Source: CAYRAV01 sp964422365
GTDB lineage: Bacteria; Bacillota; Clostridia; Lachnospirales; Lachnospiraceae
Length of the DNA stretch: 35,075 bases
Assembly (NCBI GenBank): GCA_964422365.1
Contig: CAYRAV010000030.1
Location: 1 to 35,075, forward strand
Reading direction: 5' to 3'
Shown: piece after piece, positions 9,062-17,112 of the stretch
Layout: each line of letters starts with the position of its first letter
How positions within the stretch are numbered: the first letter of the stretch is position 1
Made by a program: the position numbers and the translations under genes
Notes under the pieces: generated by a model
What the model was told of the DNA's origin: nothing
Database searches by the model: none
Seen by the model: the letters and a program-made list of their open reading frames with translations, nothing else

Positions 9062-9934
9062 ATGAGAATATGGGATCGAAAACGGAGCAGTTATATAGAA
9101 GAAAAGGAATTTGGAAAGAAACAACTTGAATTTCTCTATTATACGTTTCCTGGACGGCTTTTACTAAAATATATTATATCACAGCGTTGGTTTTCTAAAA
9201 TCATGGCAGAAAGACAGAAAACAAAGTATTCTATCCGACGGATATCTCCATTTGTGAAAAAATATCATATTCATTTGTCTGAGTGTGAGAAAAGAAAATT
9301 TGACAGTTTCGAAGATTTCTTTACAAGAAAGCGGAACTATATGACAGAGACATCTTCAGATGAACTGCCTGCTGTGGCAGATGCACGGTTGACAGTGTGT
9401 TCCATTGATGAGAATGTCAGGCTGCATATTAAAAATAGCATATATTCTTTACAGGAACTGATTGCTGAAAAAGAGCTGCCCGGAAAGTATGAAAATGGCA
9501 TTTGTCTAGTCTATCGTCTTGCAGTAGAGGATTATCACAGATATGTCTATCCTGATGATGGTTATATAATGCGAACAAAAAACATTCCAGGAGTCTTACA
9601 TACGGTAAGGCCAATTTCTGAGAAATATCGCGTATTCAGCCATAATCATCGAATATGCAGTTACCTGCATACCAGCCATTTTTCGGACATGATACAGATT
9701 GAAGTGGGTGCTCTTTTGGTGGGAAAGATACATAATCACAAAACAAAAATATTTGAAAAGCTGCAAGAAAGAGGGTATTTTAGCTATGGAGGCTCTACGA
9801 TCATACAACTGTTTCAAAAAGATATTGTGCAGATAGACAAAGATATCTTAAAAATGAATGAAAAAGGAATAGAAGTTAAAGTGTCTATTGGCGAACGCAT
9901 TGGAATCACATACAAAGGAGAAGAAAAATGTTAA
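9062..9934 (+). CDS. psd: phosphatidylserine decarboxylase-family proenzyme
   Basis: Decarboxylates phosphatidylserine (or an analogous serine lipid) to the ethanolamine form; a pyruvoyl enzyme made by self-cleavage. The self-processing motif is GGST at residues 243-246, with cleavage expected between G244 and S245. The other catalytic-triad residues expected are D107 (in AVADAR) and H159 (in DYHR). Length is 290 residues. AAAGGAG at 9050-9056 serves the ATG at 9062; an out-of-frame ATG lies at 9058. The gene overlaps the UbiA-like gene by 7 nt. Archaeal archaetidylserine decarboxylases belong to the same family, so the lipid tail of the substrate is open. Confidence 0.9.
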   Translation: MRIWDRKRSSYIEEKEFGKKQLEFLYYTFPGRLLLKYIISQRWFSKIMAERQKTKYSIRRISPFVKKYHIHLSECEKRKFDSFEDFFTRKRNYMTETSSDELPAVADARLTVCSIDENVRLHIKNSIYSLQELIAEKELPGKYENGICLVYRLAVEDYHRYVYPDDGYIMRTKNIPGVLHTVRPISEKYRVFSHNHRICSYLHTSHFSDMIQIEVGALLVGKIHNHKTKIFEKLQERGYFSYGGSTIIQLFQKDIVQIDKDILKMNEKGIEVKVSIGERIGITYKGEEKC

Positions 9935-10827
9935 AAAGGTTGCACATTTATTTTAAGGAAATGTATCCGATTATTCCAAGATTACTGCTTGGATGTATTG
10001 TTTTTGGGGAAATTTATTTTATTGTATTATTAAATTATGGAATTAAAAATTTCCAAATTGGATGTCAGGAATTGATTGGTGGTTTTACAGTATTTAGTTT
10101 TTTGCTGTGGCTGCGCATAGCAGATGATTTTAAAGATTATGAACTAGATTGTCGTTTGTTTGCAGAACGTCCACTGCCTTCCGGCCGTGTACATAAAAAG
10201 GATTTGGCTGTTTTTGTTACACTTTTAATTATTGTTACAGTGTTGTTAAATCTATGTTTTATGAATAACTTTGTGTTTTTTCTGTTTTTGTACATTTATG
10301 GTACATTAATGTCTTTGTGGTTCTTCAGCAAGAAAAAAATACAGAAAAGTCTTCCGCTGGCATTGGTGACACATAATCCGGTACAGATGATTATGAATGT
10401 TTATATTATTTCTTTTACCTGCATCAAATATCAATTAAATGGCTTGACATTCATTACATTTTTTGCAGCATGGACCTTATATTTTCCAGCTTTGATATGG
10501 GAGGTGTCACGAAAAATCAGGGCACCTGAGGATGAAACAGAGTATGTAACATATTCTAAATTGTTTGGTTACCAAAAAGCAACTGCTTTTGTCATGATTC
10601 TGACACTGGTGGATATCGTAACAAACGTGATTTTGGTGTGGAATTTAAATAAGATCTCAGTTGCAGCATTGTTAATGAATGTAGCATGGATGACTTGGAA
10701 ATTTGTACAGTATATGAAAAATCCTTCCTGTTTTAAATTGGTAGAGAAGGTGGAACAGTATACATATATTCAGGAAACTATGATGCTTCTTACCGTAGCA
10801 GCATATTTGGCATTTGGAAAAATATGA
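9928..10827 (+). CDS. UbiA-superfamily prenyltransferase
   Basis: Membrane protein of 299 residues with about eight to nine TM helices. The first Asp-rich motif is clear: residues 66-74, DDFKDYELD, fitting the (N/D)DxxDxxxD pattern, followed by ERPLPSGR (80-87), the usual RPxxSGR element. The second motif is atypical, EVSRKIRAPEDE (around 203-214) followed by TYSKLFG, with RK where many members have RD. UbiA enzymes transfer a polyprenyl group to an acceptor (quinone ring, haem, glycerol phosphate or sugar phosphate). It overlaps psd by 7 nt. No menaquinone or haem genes are nearby; the neighbours are phospholipid genes, so a lipid acceptor is a reasonable guess but only a guess. Confidence 0.85.
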   Translation: MLKRLHIYFKEMYPIIPRLLLGCIVFGEIYFIVLLNYGIKNFQIGCQELIGGFTVFSFLLWLRIADDFKDYELDCRLFAERPLPSGRVHKKDLAVFVTLLIIVTVLLNLCFMNNFVFFLFLYIYGTLMSLWFFSKKKIQKSLPLALVTHNPVQMIMNVYIISFTCIKYQLNGLTFITFFAAWTLYFPALIWEVSRKIRAPEDETEYVTYSKLFGYQKATAFVMILTLVDIVTNVILVWNLNKISVAALLMNVAWMTWKFVQYMKNPSCFKLVEKVEQYTYIQETMMLLTVAAYLAFGKI

Positions 10828-10849
10828 TGAAATCGAGGAATATTGTGAG

Positions 10850-13246
10850 ATGATAATTGACAATCATAATTATGAGGATTTGAAAATTGGAACAAAAGCA
10901 CGGAATCTATTCTATTTAATAAAAGGATGGTACCATGTTCCACCTTTTTGCTGTGTGAATGAAATGGAAGGTTATACAAAAGAGGAATTGGAACAGTATC
11001 TGGAACAGCATTTTTCTGAAACAAAATTGTTTTCTGTTCGTTCTTCCTCTTTGGTGGAAGACGGAATGGATGCTTCTTTTGCCGGACAGTTTCCCACTTT
11101 TTTAAGAGTAAAGCGGGAAGAAGTATATGATATTGTTAAAAAAGTATTAGATTTCTCTTTTGACAATAAACATGAAATATATTGCAGGGAGCATGGACAG
11201 AGTAATGTCCAGATTCAGATGACGGCAATCATTCAGGAAATGGTAGAGGCGGATTACTCTGGTGTTTTGTTTACTGCCAACCCACAAGGCCTTTTAAATG
11301 AAACAGTGATAGTAATTGGTAAGGGAACCGGTGATAACGTAGTGGAGGACAAGACGGAAACTACCACATATTATTATAATGTAACAGATGATATTTATTA
11401 TTATGAACAGGAGGAACAGGCACCAACGCTTTCCAAAGAACTTCTACAGAAACTCTTAAATGCGGCACAGAAAGTTAAGGCTCTTTTTGGAATGGAGTGT
11501 GATATGGAGTTTGCCATAAAAGAAAATACTATCTATCTGTTACAGGCTCGCCCTATCACTACACTTCATAAAGAGGAATCCCCAATTGTATTAGACAACA
11601 GCAATATTGTAGAAAGTTACCCAGGGATTACATTACCTCTGACACAAAGTTTTATCAGGGAAGCATATTATAAGGTTTTTCGCAGGCTGCTTCTCCGTCT
11701 GACAAAAGATGAGAAAAGTGTAGGAAATATGGATGAAATTTTGAGGAATATGGTAGATGTTGCAAATGGAAGAGTGTATTACCGGATTAGCAATTGGTAT
11801 GATGTACTTCTTCTTTTGCCATTTAGTAATGCTATTATTCCTATTTGGCAGGAAATGATGGGGGTACAGAATAAGAGTGTGAGTTCCGTCAAAAAAAATC
11901 ATGTATCCTTCTGGGCAAAGTTCAAAACATCAGTTTCATTTTTTTCCCTTCTTATTACGATTCCTAAAAAAATGAGATGGTTAGACCAGTATTTTATAGA
12001 GATTTTAACACATTTTGAACAATTAGATATAAAAGATGCAGATAGTGAAGTGCTGCTTGGATATTATAAAGAATTGGAAATGATGGTAACAGAACAATGG
12101 GATCTTACCCTTGTGAATGATATGTATGCTTTTCTTTTTACGGGATTGTTAAAAGGAAGACTTAAGAAGAAATATCCCAAAGAGTATGAAATTATGACAA
12201 AACAGTATATTTCTGATATTGCAAATATAGAAAGTCTGAAACCAATCCGCAGCCTGATTGCACTTTCAAAAGAAGCAAAGACAGAACAGCAGCTAGAACC
12301 ATTAAAACTGCTTTCAAATAATGATGAAGTAGAATATTACCTGCAGAAAGATACTCCTTTCTGCATGCATATCAAAGAGTATATCAATCTTTATGGTGAT
12401 AGAAATATAGAGGAATTAAAATTAGAGAGTAGAACCTTTCGTACAGACCCGCTGCTATTGATACAACGGATTGTTCAATATGCAGAGGAAGATACAGAAC
12501 AGGATAGAAAAGAGAACTCATTGCCGTCACCTAAAGGAATAATTGGATTTTTTGCCCGTAAAGCGGCAATTGGAATTGGAAACAGAGAACGCTCCAGAAT
12601 GAATCGCAGCAGACTTTATGGTATGATGCGTCTACTCATGTTTCGTGTAGGACAGAATCTGGCACAAAAGGGGATATTAGAAGAGGCAAGAGATATATTC
12701 TGGCTGTTTTATGAGGAAATACAACAATTGTCATTAACATCTGCTATGGGGAAAGTGTCAATAGCAGAGAAAAAAACAGCACTTTATATACAACTGAAGG
12801 AACGAAAATTGCAATATAAAAAATTTGAGATGCTGCCAGCATATTCCAGATTGATTTTCTCAGATCACGTGTTTCATAAAAATCCTGTGCGGATGAAGGA
12901 GATGGAATATGAACAGGGAAACGGAAGTTATAACGGGGTTGCCTGTTCTGGAGGTATTGTAGAAGGGGAAGTGTTAGTTGTAGAAAAACCGGATATTCAG
13001 TTGAATACAAAGGATAAAATATTGGTAACCAAAATGACAGATCCCGGATGGGTATTTCTGATTGCTGATGCAAAGGGGATTGTTGCAGAAAAGGGATCTT
13101 TGTTATCCCATACAGCAATTATTTCCAGAGAACTTAGGAAAACAGCAGTAGTTGGTGTTCCTAATATTACACAGATCTTAAAAAATGAAGATATGATTCG
13201 CGTAGATGGAGAAAATGGAAAAGTGACAATATTAAAAAGAAAGTGA
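10850..13246 (+). CDS. PEP-synthase-like dikinase (PPDK_N ATP-binding plus phosphohistidine swivel domain)
   Basis: Large protein (798 residues from ATG 10850; a TTG at 10814 is possible but lacks a good ribosome binding site, whereas GAGG lies 11 nt before 10850). The N-terminal ~240 residues are a pyruvate-phosphate-dikinase-type ATP-binding domain: KIGTKARNL near the start, FSVRSSSLVEDG (61-72), SFAGQFPT (76-83), and LLQARPITTL closing the domain. The middle ~430 residues are unassigned and mostly helical. The C-terminus is the mobile phosphohistidine domain, with the catalytic His in SLLSHTAIISREL (codon 13109-13111). Relatives include PpsA and rifampicin phosphotransferase, which pass the beta-phosphate of ATP through the His to a substrate. 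There is no pyruvate/PEP TIM-barrel domain, so the acceptor is probably not pyruvate. Its place between UbiA-like and acyl-ligase genes suggests a lipid or lipid precursor. Confidence 0.85.
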   Translation: MIIDNHNYEDLKIGTKARNLFYLIKGWYHVPPFCCVNEMEGYTKEELEQYLEQHFSETKLFSVRSSSLVEDGMDASFAGQFPTFLRVKREEVYDIVKKVLDFSFDNKHEIYCREHGQSNVQIQMTAIIQEMVEADYSGVLFTANPQGLLNETVIVIGKGTGDNVVEDKTETTTYYYNVTDDIYYYEQEEQAPTLSKELLQKLLNAAQKVKALFGMECDMEFAIKENTIYLLQARPITTLHKEESPIVLDNSNIVESYPGITLPLTQSFIREAYYKVFRRLLLRLTKDEKSVGNMDEILRNMVDVANGRVYYRISNWYDVLLLLPFSNAIIPIWQEMMGVQNKSVSSVKKNHVSFWAKFKTSVSFFSLLITIPKKMRWLDQYFIEILTHFEQLDIKDADSEVLLGYYKELEMMVTEQWDLTLVNDMYAFLFTGLLKGRLKKKYPKEYEIMTKQYISDIANIESLKPIRSLIALSKEAKTEQQLEPLKLLSNNDEVEYYLQKDTPFCMHIKEYINLYGDRNIEELKLESRTFRTDPLLLIQRIVQYAEEDTEQDRKENSLPSPKGIIGFFARKAAIGIGNRERSRMNRSRLYGMMRLLMFRVGQNLAQKGILEEARDIFWLFYEEIQQLSLTSAMGKVSIAEKKTALYIQLKERKLQYKKFEMLPAYSRLIFSDHVFHKNPVRMKEMEYEQGNGSYNGVACSGGIVEGEVLVVEKPDIQLNTKDKILVTKMTDPGWVFLIADAKGIVAEKGSLLSHTAIISRELRKTAVVGVPNITQILKNEDMIRVDGENGKVTILKRK

Positions 13247-13297
13247 CAGTTCCATTACTAAATTTATGACACAGTAAATGTGTACTGGAGGGATAAT

Positions 13298-14728
13298 ATG
13301 AAGAGTATTAGCGAATATTTAGAAGAAGATTATCAAAAATGGGGAAACAATCCCTATATTAGTTTTTATAAAAATGGAGCATATGTGTCAAAGAGTTTCA
13401 AGACTACTATTGATGATGTGCACAATATGGCAAAAGAATTATTACAAAAAAGATACCAGGGAAAGAATATTATGATTTATTCTGAAAATTCCTATGAGTG
13501 GATGGTGTTATATCTAAGTATTATGGGATATGTGGGGGTTTGTATTCCGGTAGATAAGGAATGGACAGAATATGATATCTCCCATGCATTAGCAGCAATC
13601 AATGTGACAGTGATATTTTATGCTAAAGCAAAAGAGGAGAGAATATCTAAATTACAGGAAAAATATCCAGAAGTTGTATATTTGTGTATTGAGGAAGTAT
13701 TTTTACAGATGACAGAGCATGGAGCCAAGATATCTGGAACTCTGGCAGGACAACTTGATATGAAGCAGACCGTTATGATTTTATTTACTTCTGGTACCAC
13801 TAATATCCCAAAAGCCATACCTCTTACCCAGTCTAATCTTTTTCATAACTGGGATACTCTGTTTCAAAGAACACCTATGACAGAAAAAGATATCTCTTAT
13901 TTGTTTCTGCCGATGAATCATGTGTATTCAGGAGTGGCAAATTTTCTTTATTCAATTATATCCGGTATGCAGATTTATCTTTGTCATGACTTGTCTAATC
14001 TGATAGAAGAAATGATGGTGGTAAGACCTACCGTAGTATGTATGGTTCCATTAATTTTAAAGAGAATCTATGCTGTAATCACAGAAGACATACTGGATAT
14101 GTTAAGGGGAATTCGTTTCCTTTACTGTGGCGGCAGCTTTACAGAGATAGAATTAAAGCGTTATTTTTTAGAAAAAGATGTCCAATTATTAGAGGCATAT
14201 GGAACCACAGAAACATCCTCTGTTATTGCATTAGATGTTTTAGGAGATCATAATATAGAATCAAATGGTGTTATTCTTGAAAATTTGGATGTCAAAATAT
14301 GGAATCCTGATAAAGATGGCATTGGTGAAGTGATTGTAAAAGGAGGCAGTGTTTCAAAAGGATATATTAGTAGAAATGACCATTATTCTGAATTTGATAA
14401 AAATGGCTATTATCATACTGGTGATTTAGGCAGGATAGATGAGTCTGGACATCTCTATTTGAAAGGAAGAAAAAAACGAATGATGGTTACAGCGAATGGA
14501 AAAAATGTCTATATGGATGAGATAGAGAATCTCCTTTTGGAGAATCCAAAGATAAAGAAGGTGAAGGCATATGAGGAACATTATCATGTAGCAGTAGAAA
14601 TAATAGGGAATCTTACATTAGAGGAGGCTCAGTCATATGTAAGTGAAATGAATAAAAAGTTACCTTCTTTTAAAGAAATACGCACAATCCATGTGAAGAA
14701 GGATGTTTTGGGAGGCAGAATAAAATGA
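13298..14728 (+). CDS. acyl-adenylate ligase (ANL superfamily, fatty-acid-CoA-ligase-like)
   Basis: 476 residues from ATG 13298, which has GGAGGG at 13287-13292; a GTG at 13280 lies upstream of that site and is rejected. ANL core motifs are present: A3 TSGTTNIPKA (164-173; usual form TSGTTGxPKG), A5 YGTTETS (301-307), A7 YHTGDLG (372-378), A8 GRKKRMMVTANGKNVY (390-405). The protein ends LGGRIK: against the A10 pattern GKIxR the catalytic Lys position appears to be Arg474, with Lys476 the last residue. That makes activity uncertain. It should activate a carboxylic acid as AMP ester and pass it to CoA or another thiol. The start of the GNAT gene overlaps its stop by 4 nt. Confidence 0.87.
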   Translation: MKSISEYLEEDYQKWGNNPYISFYKNGAYVSKSFKTTIDDVHNMAKELLQKRYQGKNIMIYSENSYEWMVLYLSIMGYVGVCIPVDKEWTEYDISHALAAINVTVIFYAKAKEERISKLQEKYPEVVYLCIEEVFLQMTEHGAKISGTLAGQLDMKQTVMILFTSGTTNIPKAIPLTQSNLFHNWDTLFQRTPMTEKDISYLFLPMNHVYSGVANFLYSIISGMQIYLCHDLSNLIEEMMVVRPTVVCMVPLILKRIYAVITEDILDMLRGIRFLYCGGSFTEIELKRYFLEKDVQLLEAYGTTETSSVIALDVLGDHNIESNGVILENLDVKIWNPDKDGIGEVIVKGGSVSKGYISRNDHYSEFDKNGYYHTGDLGRIDESGHLYLKGRKKRMMVTANGKNVYMDEIENLLLENPKIKKVKAYEEHYHVAVEIIGNLTLEEAQSYVSEMNKKLPSFKEIRTIHVKKDVLGGRIK

Positions 14729-15795
14729 GTTATAAGATTATTGTATTCCAAAACGAAGAACAATACATAACAGCATTTTTAAACTTACCAAAGAGGCTGT
14801 ATAACAAAAAAGACAGAATACAAAATGAACAGGAGGAGCGCGCCATTCTGACTGGAACCCATTTACTGAGCCATTACTTTTCTGCCATAGGGCTGCTGGT
14901 ACTGAATGAAAAGTGCCAGGCTGTCAGCCGCGCTGTTCTTACAATTTATCCTAATCAGGAAACAGCTTATCTTGGATTTTTTGAAAGTGAAGATAATACA
15001 GCAGCTGTAGAAGTATTATTCCATAAGGCAGAAGAACTTGCAGCAAAAGAGGGCTGCAAGAGTATCACAGGTCCAATAGATGCTTCCTTTTGGCTTAGAT
15101 ACAGGTTTAAAGTAAACCAGTTTGAACATTCTTATACAGGGGAACCATATAATAAGAATTATTATTGCCGGCTGTGGGAAGAAAAAGGGTATGAGATAGT
15201 GGAGCAGTATTATTCTAATCATTTTATGCGTGTAGAGCCTGAATATCATGAGCATAAATTTGAAGAACGTCTTTATCAAAAACAGAAAGAGGGATATATT
15301 ATTGAAAGCCCTTCCAAAGAAAATTTTGATGAAACACTCTCCGAAGTTTATAATCTTTTGATAGAATTGTATCAAAGTTTTCCGGCATATTCTTACATTA
15401 CAAAAGAAGAATTTTGTTCTTTATATCGTTATTTGAAATGGATTATTCGTTACAATATGGTAAAGATGGCATATTATAATGGAAAAGCAGTAGGATTTTT
15501 TATTAGTATTCCTAATTATGGAAATCTTGTCTATGGAAAAAGGTCTTTATGGGATTATATTAAACTGCTGCATATCAGAAAACATCCAAAGGAATATGTT
15601 ATGCTCTATATGGGCATAGATGCATCCCATAAAGGATTGGGAAAGGCCATAACAGAGGCAATCAAAAAGGAATTGCAACAGGAAGGAACAACTTCTGTGG
15701 GAGCATTAATTCGAAGAGGGAATATCAACAAAGATTATTTTTCTAAACTAGTGGATTATGAGTATGAGTATGTATTGTTAAGGAAAGAATTATAG
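14725..15795 (+). CDS. GNAT-fold N-acyltransferase-like protein
   Basis: 356 residues, soluble, last gene of the lipid operon, overlapping the acyl-ligase by 4 nt (ATGA). The C-terminal part has a recognisable acyl-CoA-binding motif: MGIDASHKGLGKAITEA (about 297-313), with the Gly-rich loop. The N-terminal half has SITGPIDASFWLRYRFK (113-129) and GEPYNKNYYCRLWEEKGY, a signature I associate with an uncharacterised GNAT group with a duplicated fold. The neighbouring ligase could supply an acyl-thioester to it. Acceptor and donor are unknown. Confidence 0.78.
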   Translation: MSYKIIVFQNEEQYITAFLNLPKRLYNKKDRIQNEQEERAILTGTHLLSHYFSAIGLLVLNEKCQAVSRAVLTIYPNQETAYLGFFESEDNTAAVEVLFHKAEELAAKEGCKSITGPIDASFWLRYRFKVNQFEHSYTGEPYNKNYYCRLWEEKGYEIVEQYYSNHFMRVEPEYHEHKFEERLYQKQKEGYIIESPSKENFDETLSEVYNLLIELYQSFPAYSYITKEEFCSLYRYLKWIIRYNMVKMAYYNGKAVGFFISIPNYGNLVYGKRSLWDYIKLLHIRKHPKEYVMLYMGIDASHKGLGKAITEAIKKELQQEGTTSVGALIRRGNINKDYFSKLVDYEYEYVLLRKEL

Positions 15796-15885
15796 TTTTT
15801 AGAGGAAATAGAATATTGTAATGTAATAACAATAAAATTTGTGAAACCGCATAAGTGTCAGATAAGCAAATTTTTTGCAAATTCA

Positions 15886-15928
15886 TTAGCACTCAACACT
15901 TGACACTGCTGACAATCCATGATAAAAC
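15886..15928 (+). promoter_or_regulatory. CIRCE-like operator over a sigma-A-type promoter, upstream of the DUF445 gene
   Basis: TTAGCACTC at 15886-15894 equals the left arm of the HrcA operator (CIRCE). After exactly 9 nt comes CACTGCTGA (15904-15912), matching 6 of 9 positions of the right arm GAGTGCTAA. TTGACA at 15900-15905 lies inside this element, followed after 17 nt by TAAAAC (15923-15928), a weak -10. Operator overlapping promoter is the normal CIRCE arrangement. The next gene starts at 16015. The right arm is imperfect, so regulation by HrcA is only suggested. Confidence 0.45.
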
Positions 15929-16014
15929 TATATGTAATAGAAAATCTTTAACATAATATAGGATAAAACGTTTCATAATTCAAGATACACTAAAAGAGAA
16001 AATGGAGGTACATT

Positions 16015-16899
16015 ATGAATTTTGGATTTTTAGCAGGCCCCTTAGTAGGGGCTGTAATTGGGTATTTTACCAATTACATAGCAGTAAAGATGTTATTTCA
16101 TCCCAGACAGGAAATTAAGATACTTGGACACACATTGCCATTTACACCTGGTGTAATTCCGAAGGGAAAGCCAAGACTGGCAAAAGCAATTGGTGGTGTG
16201 GTAGGTGATACGCTATTAACAAAAGAAGACATTACAAATAGTCTATTGTCTGATAACATAGAAGACATGTTGTCTAAGCAGATTATAGAATTTTTATCTC
16301 AAGATATAAAAAAAGAATTAACAGATATTACAAGTGTGAATGAAGATATTTATGAAGAACAAAAAGAAAAAATGGTATCTTTTATCGGTGACCAGATTGT
16401 TACATCATTATCGGAACTCCAGATTGGTGCAATTATCGCAGAAGAGGGTGGGAAAACAATCAAAGAAAAGGTAAAAGGCAGTTTGTTATCTATGATGGTT
16501 TCAGATGACTTGATTAACTCTATTACTGCACCAATGGGAGAGAAAATTCAACAGTATATTGAAGAAAATGGAACATCATATATCCAGCCATTTCTCTATG
16601 ATAAGATTACTCAGTTAGAACAGTCAAACACATTAGATTTATTGGAAAGTATGGGTGCTGAACAAAATACTATAGAACATATGATTCTATCTGCTTATGA
16701 AAAAACGGTAACAGAAAATGTAGGAAAATTATTTGACCATTTTAATATCAGCAAAATAATCGAAGATAAAATCAATGAAATGGATGTAAAAGAGTTAGAA
16801 TCATTGGTTCTTTCTGTTATGAAAAATGAATTGGATACTATTGTCAATTTAGGCGCTATTATCGGTTTTGTAATTGGAATCATTAATATTTTGTTTTAG
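16015..16899 (+). CDS. DUF445-family membrane protein (YheB-like)
   Basis: 294 residues. The N-terminal helix carries the family hallmark GAVIGYFTNYIAVKMLFHP (12-30) followed by PFTPGVIPKGKPRLAKAIG. A long, largely helical, amphipathic middle region follows, and a single C-terminal TM (GAIIGFVIGIINILF) closes the protein. Bacillus subtilis YheB is a member; no biochemical function is established that I can name. GGAGG precedes the ATG by 6 nt. It is monocistronic, between a CIRCE-like promoter and a strong bidirectional terminator. Confidence 0.85.
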   Translation: MNFGFLAGPLVGAVIGYFTNYIAVKMLFHPRQEIKILGHTLPFTPGVIPKGKPRLAKAIGGVVGDTLLTKEDITNSLLSDNIEDMLSKQIIEFLSQDIKKELTDITSVNEDIYEEQKEKMVSFIGDQIVTSLSELQIGAIIAEEGGKTIKEKVKGSLLSMMVSDDLINSITAPMGEKIQQYIEENGTSYIQPFLYDKITQLEQSNTLDLLESMGAEQNTIEHMILSAYEKTVTENVGKLFDHFNISKIIEDKINEMDVKELESLVLSVMKNELDTIVNLGAIIGFVIGIINILF

Positions 16900-17044
16900 T
16901 TCAAAATTTAAAAGAATATGTTGGAAAATTGTTGTCACAAAAGATGGTAAATAGTATGCAAAGTGAAGCATGCAGCTTGGCAGATCAGAAGTTTGAGCAG
17001 AGATGGTTTATGATTTTTTAATTTAAAAATCTTTACATGAGTAT

Positions 17045-17112
17045 ATAAAAATATACAATCTATAATAATTTTATATTACAAGGGATAATTATTATAGATT
17101 GTATATTTTTAT
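17045..17112. terminator. bidirectional terminator, 26-bp perfect hairpin
   Basis: Arms 17045-17070 and 17087-17112 are perfectly complementary over 26 bp, with a 16-nt loop. Runs of A at the left foot and T at the right foot give a U-tract in both directions. It lies between the convergent DUF445 and recombinase genes, and its right arm includes the recombinase stop codon (17109-17111). Confidence 0.85.

Noticed and set aside
12744..13118. 124-codon minus-strand frame
   Set aside because: Shadow of the dikinase gene, without a ribosome binding site or domain.
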